Source: SURF-13 sp041695325 (GTDB lineage Bacteria; Pseudomonadota; Gammaproteobacteria; SURF-13). Taken from it: 64,000 bases of DNA. Numbering within the stretch: position 1 is the stretch's first letter; every line of letters starts with the position of its first letter. The notes under the pieces were generated by a model. It was not told the origin of the DNA. It worked only from the letters and a program-made list of their open reading frames with translations, and searched no databases. This document shows, in pieces, positions 17,308-25,122 of this stretch. The position numbers were made by a program, and so were the translations under genes. The DNA lies in assembly GCA_041695325.1 (NCBI GenBank), contig JBGFRC010000009.1:1-64000 (forward strand). Direction: 5' to 3'.

Positions 17308-17396
17308 CCCGGCCATCCCTGGCCGGGCGTTCGCCCCGCACCTTGTTTACTACGGGCAACGTTTGCCGTACAGCTGCCGCAAACAAGGTGCGGGGC
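17308..17396. repeat. inverted repeats in the flhA-flhF intergenic region
   Basis: Two nested structures. An 8-bp stem CCCGGCCA/TGGCCGGG with a 4-nt loop lies at 17308-17327. A perfect 16-bp inverted repeat, GCCCCGCACCTTGTTT (17333-17348) and AAACAAGGTGCGGGGC (17381-17396), encloses 32 nt that are themselves partly self-complementary. The second touches the flhA stop codon. This is the only sizeable gap within the fliL-to-cheW gene run, and no promoter is obvious to me. Confidence 0.8.
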
Positions 17397-19466
17397 TCAC
17401 CCCACCGTAGCCACCAGGCGTATCTGCTGGTTGTCCGGTATCTCCTGGTACGACAGCACGTGCAGGCCCGGCACGCGATGGCGCACAAAACGCGACAAAA
17501 ATTGCCGCAATGCCGCCGTGGTAACCAGCACCGGGCTCTGGTTGGCCAGCTCTTGCCGCCGCGCCGCATCCGCCAGGCCTTGCTGCATGCGCTGGGCCAA
17601 GCCCGGTTCGATGCCCGACCCTTCCGTCATCTGTAATGATTTCTGCAATATCTGTTCCAGATCAGGACTGAGCGCGATGTAGGCAAGCTCCGGCGCGTCG
17701 CCCGCGAGACGTTGCACGATGGATGGCCCCAGCGCCACGCGCACCGCCGCCGTGAGCGCGTGCGGGTCCTGCGTCCCGGAGGCGTGCTCCGCCAGGGTCT
17801 CGGCGATGCGGCGCAGATCGCGTATCGGGATGTTCTCCTGCAACAGGTTTTGCAGCACGCGCTGCACCACCCCAAGCGACAGCGCCTTGGGCGTGAGCTC
17901 CTCCACCAGCTTGGGCGAAGTCTTGGCCAGATTGTTGAGCAGTTGCTGCACGTCGTCGCGCCCCAGCAGTTCTTGGGCATGGTTTTGCAGCAGACTGTTG
18001 AGATGGGTGGCGACCACGGTGCCGGCGTCCACCACGGTATAGCCTTGCATCTGCGCCTGATCGCGTTGCGCGGGTTCAATCCACAGTGCCTCCAGACCAA
18101 ACGCCGGGTCCTTGGCGGGCAGGCCCGGCACGCTGCCGAATACACGCCCCGGATTGATGGCCAGCTCACGCTCCGGATATACCTCGGCCTGGCCCACGGT
18201 GACGCCCATGAGCGTGATGCGATAAGCGTTGGGCGCGAGGTCCAGGTTGTCGCGGATGTGCACCGGCGGCACCAGGAAGCCCAGCTCATGCGAAAGTTTT
18301 TTGCGCACCCCCTTGATGCGCGTCATGAGCTGTCCGTTCTGATGCTTGTCCACCAGGGGAATCAGGCGGTAGCCGACCTCGAGACCGATGGCGTCCATCG
18401 GCGCCATGTCTTCCCAGCCGAGCTCGCGCGTTTCCGCCGGCACTGCCGCAACCGGTTGGCTCTCGGGCTGCAACGCCGCCGCCCGGCGGCGCTCCGCGAT
18501 GAGATAGGCGCTGCCGCCGGCCACGGCGGCCAGGGTGAGGAACGGGGCGTTGGGCATGCCCGGCACCAGCCCCATGACGCCCATGATGGCGGCGGCTACG
18601 CCCAGCGCGCGCGGATTGCCGAACAATTGCGCCAGGATTTGTTCGCCCATGTCCTGGGCGCTGGACACGCGCGTCACCATGATGGCGGCGGCGGTGGACA
18701 GCACCAGCGCCGGAATCTGCGCCACCAGCCCGTCGCCGATGGTGAGCAGGGTGTAATTGTGCAGCGCCTCGCTCATCGTCAGATCGTGCTGCCACACGCC
18801 GATGGCGAAGCCGCCGATCAGATTGATGAACACCACCAGGATGCCGGCGATGGCGTCGCCGCGCACGAACTTGCTGGCGCCGTCCATGGCGCCGTAGAAA
18901 TCGGCCTCCTGCGTGACCTCGGCGCGCCGGCGCCTGGCCTCTTCCTGGCCGATCAGCCCGGCGTTGAGATCGGCGTCTATGCCCATCTGCTTGCCGGGCA
19001 TGGCGTCCAGGGTGAAGCGCGCGCTCACTTCGGAGATGCGCCCCGCGCCCTTGGTGATGACCACGAAGTTGATGATGACCAGAATCACGAACACCACGAT
19101 CCCCACGGTGTAGCTGCCGCCCACCACAAACTTGCCGAACGCCTCGATGACGTGCCCCGCCGCGTCGCCGCCGGTGTGGCCGTGGAGCAGCACCACGCGC
19201 GTCGAGGCGACGTTGAGCCCCAGGCGCAACAGGGTAGCGACCAGCAATACCGTGGGGAATACCGCAAAATCCAAAGGACGCTGGGTGTACACCACCACCA
19301 GCAGCACCACCAGCGCCAGCGTGATGTTGAAGGTGAACAGGACGTCCAGCATCAGCGGCGACAGCGGCACCACCAGCATCGCCAGCATGGTGATCATCAA
19401 CAGCAGCGCGCCCAGGCCGCTGCGGCTCAAGCCGCGCAGTGTGATTGCCGTGCCTGCCCCGGTCAT
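17397..19466 (-). CDS. flhA: FlhA, flagellar type III export gate protein
   Basis: 689 residues. Eight predicted membrane helices occupy the first 320 residues, with the FHIPEP-family signature RFTLDAMPGKQMGIDADLNAG (about 156-176). The large cytoplasmic domain (about 340-689) forms the nonameric ring that docks chaperone-substrate complexes. It follows flhB by 3 bp. Length and order are standard. Confidence 0.97.
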   Translation of the reverse strand: MTGAGTAITLRGLSRSGLGALLLMITMLAMLVVPLSPLMLDVLFTFNITLALVVLLVVVYTQRPLDFAVFPTVLLVATLLRLGLNVASTRVVLLHGHTGGDAAGHVIEAFGKFVVGGSYTVGIVVFVILVIINFVVITKGAGRISEVSARFTLDAMPGKQMGIDADLNAGLIGQEEARRRRAEVTQEADFYGAMDGASKFVRGDAIAGILVVFINLIGGFAIGVWQHDLTMSEALHNYTLLTIGDGLVAQIPALVLSTAAAIMVTRVSSAQDMGEQILAQLFGNPRALGVAAAIMGVMGLVPGMPNAPFLTLAAVAGGSAYLIAERRRAAALQPESQPVAAVPAETRELGWEDMAPMDAIGLEVGYRLIPLVDKHQNGQLMTRIKGVRKKLSHELGFLVPPVHIRDNLDLAPNAYRITLMGVTVGQAEVYPERELAINPGRVFGSVPGLPAKDPAFGLEALWIEPAQRDQAQMQGYTVVDAGTVVATHLNSLLQNHAQELLGRDDVQQLLNNLAKTSPKLVEELTPKALSLGVVQRVLQNLLQENIPIRDLRRIAETLAEHASGTQDPHALTAAVRVALGPSIVQRLAGDAPELAYIALSPDLEQILQKSLQMTEGSGIEPGLAQRMQQGLADAARRQELANQSPVLVTTAALRQFLSRFVRHRVPGLHVLSYQEIPDNQQIRLVATVG

Positions 19467-19469
19467 CGT

Positions 19470-20621
19470 CTACTCCTCCCCGGCGTCGCGCCGCAGATCA
19501 TCCGGAATCGGCATATCCGTGAAATCTGGCGCGGGTGCGTCCTGCGCCGTCCCTTCCCGCGCCGCCTTGCGCACCTGATAGATATAGGCCAGCACCTGCG
19601 CCACCGCGTGATACAGCCCGGCGGGAATCTCCTGGTTGAGCTCGGTACTGTAGTACAGCGCGCGCGCCAGTGGCGGGGCGGAGAGCAGCGCCACGCCCGA
19701 CTCCGCGCCCAGTTGGCGAATCTTTTCCGCCACCAGGCCGCGACCCTTGGCCACCACGCTGGGCGCGCGCATCTTGCCTTGGTCATAGCGCAACGCCACG
19801 GCGTAGCGGGTGGGGTTGGTAATGATGACGTCCGCCTTGGGCACCTCGGCCATCATGCGCCGGCGCGCCATCTCGCGTTGCACGGCGCGTATCTTGCCGC
19901 GCACTTCCGGATTGCCGTCGGTTTCCTTGAGCTCGTCACGGACTTCCTGGCGCGTCATCCTGAGTTGCTTCGCGTGCTGCCAGAGCTGCAGCGGTATGTC
20001 CGCCGCGGTCACCACGCACAGCGTGGCGCTCACCGCCAACAGACCCCAGGCCATGAGCTGCGCCGCGTGCGCCACCGCGCTCTCCACCGGTTCATGCGCA
20101 AGCCCCAGCAGCGTCCCCGCGTAATACCACAACAGCCACAGCGTGGCAGCGGTGGTCAGCGCCAGCTTGATCAGCGCCTTGGCCAGCTCCCCGGCGCCGT
20201 GCGCGGAGAAGATGCGTCCCAATCCCCGCAGGGGATTGAGCCTGTTGCTCTGGAACGCAAAGGCCTTGGCGCTGAACAACCAGCCGCCGACGCACAGCGG
20301 CGCCAACAGCGCGACTGCGCACAACAGAATCAGCAGCGGCGAGAGCGCGCTCAAGGAAGCGTACAGCGCGCGCAGCAGGAGTTCGCCCGGCGCGGTTGCA
20401 CTGAACGCGCTCGCACGACTGATCTGCAAACCTTGTTGCATCAAGCCGGCCATCTCCCGGCTTAAGTCCTGGCCCAGCCACAACATGCCGGCTGAGGCGG
20501 CGAGCAGCATGGCGAAGCTGTTCAGCTCGCGCGAACGCGCAATCTGTCCTTCTTTGTGCGCGTCATCCAGGCGCTTAGGCGTCGCCGGTTCATTGCGTTC
20601 CTGGCCGTCTTCGCGTTGCAT
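19470..20621 (-). CDS. flhB: FlhB, flagellar export switch protein (NPTR instead of NPTH)
   Basis: 383 residues. Four membrane helices (about 33-55, 90-112, 145-165 and 188-208) precede the cytoplasmic FlhBC domain. The autocleavage site, normally NPTH, reads IITNPTRYAVALRYD, from codons AAC CCC ACC CGC. Asn and Pro, between which the chain splits, are kept, but the conserved His is Arg. Cleavage switches export from hook to filament substrates, so the change may affect its rate (inference). The C-terminal tail is of normal length. Confidence 0.95.
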   Translation of the reverse strand: MQREDGQERNEPATPKRLDDAHKEGQIARSRELNSFAMLLAASAGMLWLGQDLSREMAGLMQQGLQISRASAFSATAPGELLLRALYASLSALSPLLILLCAVALLAPLCVGGWLFSAKAFAFQSNRLNPLRGLGRIFSAHGAGELAKALIKLALTTAATLWLLWYYAGTLLGLAHEPVESAVAHAAQLMAWGLLAVSATLCVVTAADIPLQLWQHAKQLRMTRQEVRDELKETDGNPEVRGKIRAVQREMARRRMMAEVPKADVIITNPTRYAVALRYDQGKMRAPSVVAKGRGLVAEKIRQLGAESGVALLSAPPLARALYYSTELNQEIPAGLYHAVAQVLAYIYQVRKAAREGTAQDAPAPDFTDMPIPDDLRRDAGEE

Positions 20622-20624
20622 GGC

Positions 20625-21389
20625 CTAGAAACTCCTTACCAAATCGAATGCGCCGTCCGCGAGCGCGCTCAGTTGCGTGACCAGGCCCGGCACGGTGAGG
20701 TATACCGCCGCGAAGCCCAGCACGATGAACACGAGAAAGCCCATAGCGAAAACATTCAATTGCGGCGCGGTGCGCGTGAGTACGCCGAAGCCGATATTGG
20801 CCAGGAGCAGCGCGGCCACGGCGGGCAGGGCGACGAGCAGCGCGCCGCTGAACATCTGGCCCGCCCAGCCCAGCAGCGCCCACAACCCCTCGCCGTTTAA
20901 ACCCCGCGCCGCGATGGGCAGGGTGCGGAAGCTGTCCGCCACGACTTCAATCAACACCAGATGGCCGTTCAACGCCAGAAACAACAGCGTCACGGTCAGG
21001 GTGTAGAACTGGCTCAGCGTGGGCACCGCCACGCCGCTCACCGGATCATTCACCGAGGCCAGCCCCAGCCCCATGCCGAGCGAGATGAGCTGGGCGCCGA
21101 GCACGAAGGCCTCGAACACCAGTCGCAGCGCAAATCCCATCGCCAGCCCGATCAACACCTGCTGCGCCACCAGACCCGCCGCCTCGGCGCTGAACAATTC
21201 CACGTGCGGCGGCGACCCGACCATGGGCGCGATGACCAGGGTCAGCGCCAGCGCCACCCCCAGCCGAAGCCGCATCGGCGCGCCGCGCATACTGAGCAGG
21301 GGTGCGGCGCTGACCAGCGCCGCGATGCGGAAAAACGGCCACAGGTAAGCACCGACCCAAGTGGCGATTTCAGCGCCGGTAACGTGCAT
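20625..21389 (-). CDS. fliR: FliR, flagellar export gate membrane protein
   Basis: 254 residues, about six hydrophobic helices throughout. It has typical segments such as FFRIAALVSAAPLLSMRGAPMRLRLGVALALTLV and LVFEAFVLGAQLISLGMGLGLASVNDP. Part of the FliPQR core complex through which export substrates pass. It lies 3 bp after fliQ and 3 bp before flhB. Confidence 0.96.
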   Translation of the reverse strand: MHVTGAEIATWVGAYLWPFFRIAALVSAAPLLSMRGAPMRLRLGVALALTLVIAPMVGSPPHVELFSAEAAGLVAQQVLIGLAMGFALRLVFEAFVLGAQLISLGMGLGLASVNDPVSGVAVPTLSQFYTLTVTLLFLALNGHLVLIEVVADSFRTLPIAARGLNGEGLWALLGWAGQMFSGALLVALPAVAALLLANIGFGVLTRTAPQLNVFAMGFLVFIVLGFAAVYLTVPGLVTQLSALADGAFDLVRSF

Positions 21390-21391
21390 GG

Positions 21392-21661
21392 CTACCCGAC
21401 CAGACCGGGAATGCTCTCGATCAGGTTGCGCGTGTAATTCACCATCAGTTGCAGCATCCAGGGCCCGCCGATGACAACCACCACCGCCGCGGCGATCAGC
21501 TTGGGGATAAAGCTCAAGGTCATTTCATTGATCTGGGTAGCGGCCTGGAACACGCTTACCAGCAAGCCCACGACCAGCACCGGCACCAGCAGCACGCCGA
21601 GCAGCAGCAAAGTCACCTGCATCGCCTGCTGCATGAATGTGATGACGGCTTCCGGCGTCAT
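21392..21661 (-). CDS. fliQ: FliQ, flagellar export gate membrane protein
   Basis: 89 residues, the usual length, with two membrane helices (MQVTLLLLGVLLVPVLVVGLLVSVFQAATQINE and PKLIAAAVVVVIGGPWMLQLMVNY). The ATG at 21661 (MTPEAVITFMQQAM) matches the family start; an upstream in-frame Met would add a foreign tail that overlaps fliP. Confidence 0.96.
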   Translation of the reverse strand: MTPEAVITFMQQAMQVTLLLLGVLLVPVLVVGLLVSVFQAATQINEMTLSFIPKLIAAAVVVVIGGPWMLQLMVNYTRNLIESIPGLVG

Positions 21662-21707
21662 GATGTTGCTCCCGTTATTATCAAAACCGCGTAGCAGATT
21701 TATGGCG

Positions 21708-22439
21708 CTAGGTATAAAAACTGGAGGCAAGCGTGCCCATCACCAGAGCCCAGCCGTCCACCAACACAAACAGCATGATCTTGAACGGCAACGAGATCAC
21801 CAGCGGCGAGAGCATCATCATGCCCATCGCCATCAGTACGCTCGCAACCACCAGATCAATCACCAGAAACGGGATGAACAGTAGAAAACCAATCTGGAAC
21901 GCGGTCTTCAGTTCGCTGGTGATAAACGCCGGCATCAGCAGGGTGAGCGGCACGTCCTGCTCCGATTCCACGCCGTCCTTGCCGGACAGGCGCGTGAACA
22001 AGGCGAGATCGCCCTCGCGCGTCTGGCGCAGCATGAACTCCTTGAACGGCGCCACCGCCTTTTGCAACGCGGACTCGGCCTGCAACTGCCCGATCATGTA
22101 AGGCTGCATCGCGTCCTGATAACTGCGCTCGAACACCGGCGCCATGACAAACAGGGTGAGAAACAGCGCCAGGCCGATCAATATCTGATTGGAGGGCGCC
22201 TGTCCCGTGCCCAGGGCCAGGCGCAAAATCGCCAGCACGATGATGATGCGCGTGAACGAGGTCATCATCATCAGCGCCGCCGGCAGCAGCGTGAGCAGCG
22301 TCATCAGCGCCAGGATCTGGATGCTGAGCGTGTAGGTCTGGCTGCCGTCCGCGCCGGTGGTCACGCTGAACGCGCTCAGGCCCGGATCGGCCCACGCCGT
22401 GCCGGGCAGCAGCAACAATGCGATGCGCAGCGACTTCAC
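21708..22439 (-). CDS. fliP: FliP, flagellar export gate membrane protein
   Basis: 243 residues: a cleavable signal (VKSLRIALLLLPGTAWA), then the FliP core with ILALMTLLTLLPAALMMMTSFTRIIIVLAILRLALGTGQAPSNQILIGLALFLTLFVMAP and FLVIDLVVASVLMAMGMMMLSP. The GTG at 22439 overlaps the fliO stop as GTGA and is followed by a proper signal sequence, so it is preferred to a longer start inside fliO. FliP forms the pentameric centre of the export gate. Confidence 0.95.
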   Translation of the reverse strand: MKSLRIALLLLPGTAWADPGLSAFSVTTGADGSQTYTLSIQILALMTLLTLLPAALMMMTSFTRIIIVLAILRLALGTGQAPSNQILIGLALFLTLFVMAPVFERSYQDAMQPYMIGQLQAESALQKAVAPFKEFMLRQTREGDLALFTRLSGKDGVESEQDVPLTLLMPAFITSELKTAFQIGFLLFIPFLVIDLVVASVLMAMGMMMLSPLVISLPFKIMLFVLVDGWALVMGTLASSFYT

Positions 22440-22894
22440 GGCGCCGAATTCCCCGTGCTCAGGCGGCTCAGGCGTTGCGCCAATTGCCGGGCGAAGCCGC
22501 CCGCCTGCTCTGCGCCGGCTGTAACGGGCAGCGGCTCGTCCAGCACGCACAGGGCCTGTACCCGTCCCGGCGCCACGCCGAGCAGAATCTGTTTGGCGCC
22601 GACTTGCATCAGCACCACGCGCTCGCGCTGCCCCAGTGATATTCCACCTATCACGCGCAGCGCGCCGTGCGCGGTAGCAGTCAGAGGGCTGAAGCGGCGC
22701 AACAGCCAGGCCGCCAGAACGATCAGCGCCAGCACCAGCATGAGTCCCAGAGCCATCTGTAGAAAACCGTCGAACGACATCGGCTCCGCCGGAAGGCGCG
22801 ACGCGCCGTCACCCGCGTGCGCCAGCGCAGGCGGCACGACGCTCAAGACGAACGCGCATCCCGCGCGGAAGCGGTTTTTCGGCAGTCCGGACAT
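22436..22894 (-). CDS. fliO: FliO, flagellar export gate assembly protein
   Basis: 152 residues: a signal-like N terminus, one membrane helix (GFLQMALGLMLVLALIVLAAWLLRRF), then a small cytoplasmic domain with ALRVIGGISLGQRERVVLMQVGAKQILLGVAPGRVQAL, the FliO signature. It helps FliP assemble. It lies between fliN and fliP, as expected. Confidence 0.93.
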   Translation of the reverse strand: MSGLPKNRFRAGCAFVLSVVPPALAHAGDGASRLPAEPMSFDGFLQMALGLMLVLALIVLAAWLLRRFSPLTATAHGALRVIGGISLGQRERVVLMQVGAKQILLGVAPGRVQALCVLDEPLPVTAGAEQAGGFARQLAQRLSRLSTGNSAP

Positions 22895-22898
22895 GACA

Positions 22899-23339
22899 TT
22901 ACTTGAGCTTCTTGACGCGCTCGGCGGCGCTTACCACGTCGGTCAAGCGGATGCCGAACTTTTCATTCACCACCACCACCTCGCCGTGCGCTATCAGGCA
23001 GCCGTTCACCAGCACGTCCAGCGGCTCGCCCGCCAGACGGTCCAGCTCGATCACCGAGCCTTGATTAAGTTGCAGCAAATTGCGGATGCTGATGCGGGTG
23101 CGGCCAATCTCCATGGCGATGGTTACCGGGATGTCCAGTATCACTTCCAGATTCTGTTCCAAGCCCGCCGCGCTCATGGCACCGGACTGCAAGTCCTGGA
23201 ATTGGGCGCGCGCGTAGCCGTCCTTCTCCGGTGCCACCGCCCTGCCTTGCGCCTGTTCCACCGCCTGCTCCGCCGCCTGCTCGGCCAGCGCCGCGTTCCA
23301 GTCGTCCATTGCATTATTGGCCGTCGTCGTCTCTTGCAT
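22899..23339 (-). CDS. fliN: FliN, flagellar motor switch protein
   Basis: 146 residues. An N-terminal Ala/Glu/Gln-rich region precedes the SpoA domain (LEVILDIPVTIAMEIGRTRISIRNLLQLNQGSVIELDRLAGEPLDVLVNG...GEVVVVNEKFGIRLTDVV). The ATG at 23339 has GGGAGAA before it; a longer in-frame start would lie inside fliM. FliN forms the base of the C-ring, where CheY-P and the export ATPase regulator FliH dock. Confidence 0.97.
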   Translation of the reverse strand: MQETTTANNAMDDWNAALAEQAAEQAVEQAQGRAVAPEKDGYARAQFQDLQSGAMSAAGLEQNLEVILDIPVTIAMEIGRTRISIRNLLQLNQGSVIELDRLAGEPLDVLVNGCLIAHGEVVVVNEKFGIRLTDVVSAAERVKKLK

Positions 23340-23362
23340 AAATTTCTCCCGCCACTTTTTCC

Positions 23363-24352
23363 TTAATGCGCTTGCGCCGCGCGTCTGACCGGCTCCGCCA
23401 CCCTGAGCGCATTGTTGCCGCGCGCCATGCCGTAGTGACAGCGGAACAGCGGTATGTCCTCCGCGCACAGCGTGACCAGGGGCGGCAATTCCACCGGAAT
23501 CACGTCGCCGGGTTTGAGATGCATCAGCTCACGCAAGCTGATGTGCGCGGTCACCAGCGTGGAACTGACCTCCAGCTCCGCCTCCTTCATCTCCTCGCGC
23601 AGCGAATGAGTCCAGCGCTCATCCAGCTCCGCGCGATCGCTTTGCACGCCGGCGTCCAGCAGCTCGCGGATCGGCTCCAGCATCGAATAGGGCATGGTCA
23701 CGTGCAGATCGCCGCCGCCGCCTTCCAGCTCGATGTGGAAGCTGGTCACCACCACCACCTCGCTTGGGCTGACGATGTTGGCGAACTGCGGATTCACCTC
23801 GGAATTCAGATACTCGAACTGCACCGGCATCACCGGCGCCCAGGACTCGGTGAGGTCCTTGTAGGCCTGCTGCAGGATCATGTGGATCACGCGCAGCTCG
23901 GTGGGCGTGAACTCGCGCCCTTCGATCTTGGCGTGGAAGCGACCGTCGCCGCCGAAGAAATTGTCCACCATGATGAACACCAGCTTGGGATCCAGTACGA
24001 ACAGCGCAGTGCCGCGCAGCGGCTTGACGCGCGTCAGGTTCAGGCTGGCCGGCACAAACAGGGTGTGCACGTATTCGGAGAATTTGAGCATCTGCACCTG
24101 CCCCACGGAAATCTCCGCCGAGCGGCGCAGCAGGTTGAACAGGCTGATGCGGAAATAGCGCGCGAAGCGCTCGTTGACCATCTCCAGCGTGGGCATGCGC
24201 CCGCGCACGATGCGGTCCTGATTGTTGAAGTCATAGCGGGCCAGAGCGCCGTCGTCAGCCGGCTGGTCGCCGTTGGTCTCAACCGCGCCGCTGTCCACGC
24301 CCTTGAGCAGCGAATCAATCTCGTCCTGGGACAACAGGTCGTTGATCGCCAT
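23363..24352 (-). CDS. fliM: FliM, flagellar motor switch protein
   Basis: 329 residues. The N-terminal CheY-binding motif is LLSQDEIDSLLKGVDSG. The middle domain includes RMPTLEMVNERFARYFRISLFNLLRR and GTALFVLDPKLVFIMVDNFFGGDGR. The C-terminal SpoA domain contains ELMHLKPGDVIPVELPPLVTLCAEDIPLFRCHYGMARGN. It switches rotation direction on CheY-P binding. It lies 5 bp after fliL. Confidence 0.98.
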   Translation of the reverse strand: MAINDLLSQDEIDSLLKGVDSGAVETNGDQPADDGALARYDFNNQDRIVRGRMPTLEMVNERFARYFRISLFNLLRRSAEISVGQVQMLKFSEYVHTLFVPASLNLTRVKPLRGTALFVLDPKLVFIMVDNFFGGDGRFHAKIEGREFTPTELRVIHMILQQAYKDLTESWAPVMPVQFEYLNSEVNPQFANIVSPSEVVVVTSFHIELEGGGGDLHVTMPYSMLEPIRELLDAGVQSDRAELDERWTHSLREEMKEAELEVSSTLVTAHISLRELMHLKPGDVIPVELPPLVTLCAEDIPLFRCHYGMARGNNALRVAEPVRRAAQAH

Positions 24353-24357
24353 GGCCG

Positions 24358-24954
24358 TTATTGCATCACGAAGCCGGTGAAATACACGGCCTCGACGCCG
24401 TCCTTGCCGGTCTGTTCCTTGAGCGCCTTCCGGATTTCGGCCAGGCTGTCGGCGCGTATCTTCTCCTTGCCTTCGCGCGAGATGAGGTCGTCGTAGGTCT
24501 GGCCGCTCAGCAGCAGCAAGATGCCGTTGCGGATCGCAGGGCTGTGCGTCTTCACGGCCTCGATCACCATGGGATCGCGCGTCATCACCTCCATGCTGAC
24601 CTGCAGAAAACGCATCTGCGTTTCGTCCGCGAAGTTCACCACGAACGGCGGGTCAAAGGCGTAATACTGCGCCGGCGCGGGCGCTTCTTTTTTCTTGCCC
24701 GTCTTTTTGCCCTTGGTGTCCTTGCCGCTCGGGGACGCTTCCTCGCTCTCCGACGCCTCGGCGCCGGAAAGCCAACTGGTCAACTTTTCCCCGTTGCCGG
24801 TGAGAAACAGCGCGCCCGCGCCGGTGCCGCCGAGCAATAACAGGCCCAGCGCCGCCCACAGGATGATTTTCTTCAGTGAACCCTTTTTGGGCGGAGCCTG
24901 CTTATCGGTGTCCAGATCCAGGTCTTCGTCATTTACCACCGCGGCCTTTGCCAT
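24358..24954 (-). CDS. fliL: FliL, flagellar basal-body-associated protein
   Basis: 198 residues: a charged N-terminal tail, one membrane helix (IILWAALGLLLLGGTGAGALFL, about 29-50), a Lys/Ser/Glu-rich linker, then the FliL domain (YYAFDPPFVVNFADETQMRFLQVSMEVMTRDP...VYFTGFVMQ). It supports the stators. The ATG at 24954 (MAKAAVV) follows GGAGAGGAG, about 26 nt downstream of the start site predicted from the sigma-54 promoter. First gene of the long operon. Confidence 0.95.
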   Translation of the reverse strand: MAKAAVVNDEDLDLDTDKQAPPKKGSLKKIILWAALGLLLLGGTGAGALFLTGNGEKLTSWLSGAEASESEEASPSGKDTKGKKTGKKKEAPAPAQYYAFDPPFVVNFADETQMRFLQVSMEVMTRDPMVIEAVKTHSPAIRNGILLLLSGQTYDDLISREGKEKIRADSLAEIRKALKEQTGKDGVEAVYFTGFVMQ

Positions 24955-24990
24955 CGCTCCTCTCCACGTCACACTTTCATGAAGTGGGTT

Positions 24991-25006
24991 TGCAAGAGCT
25001 ATGCCA
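24991..25006 (-). promoter_or_regulatory. sigma-54 promoter upstream of fliL
   Basis: Minus strand TGGCATAGCTCTTGCA, with GG at 25005-25004 and GC at 24993-24992, exactly 10 nt apart as sigma-54 requires. Predicted transcription start near 24980, ahead of fliL. Class II/III flagellar operons of polar flagellates are commonly RpoN/FleQ-dependent. Confidence 0.75.
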
Positions 25007-25122
25007 TCAATGGCAGCGCCTTAAATGGCCGGTGCAACCGCGCGGCCGCGGGACGGGGAGCAGTACGGGTGACAGCGCATTGACGATGCGCTTACAGCAG
25101 GTGGCGGGATTTCGACGTATCC

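Noticed and set aside
21392..21730. Longer FliQ with 23 extra N-terminal residues
   Set aside because: The extension overlaps fliP and is unlike any FliQ; the internal ATG gives the standard 89 residues.
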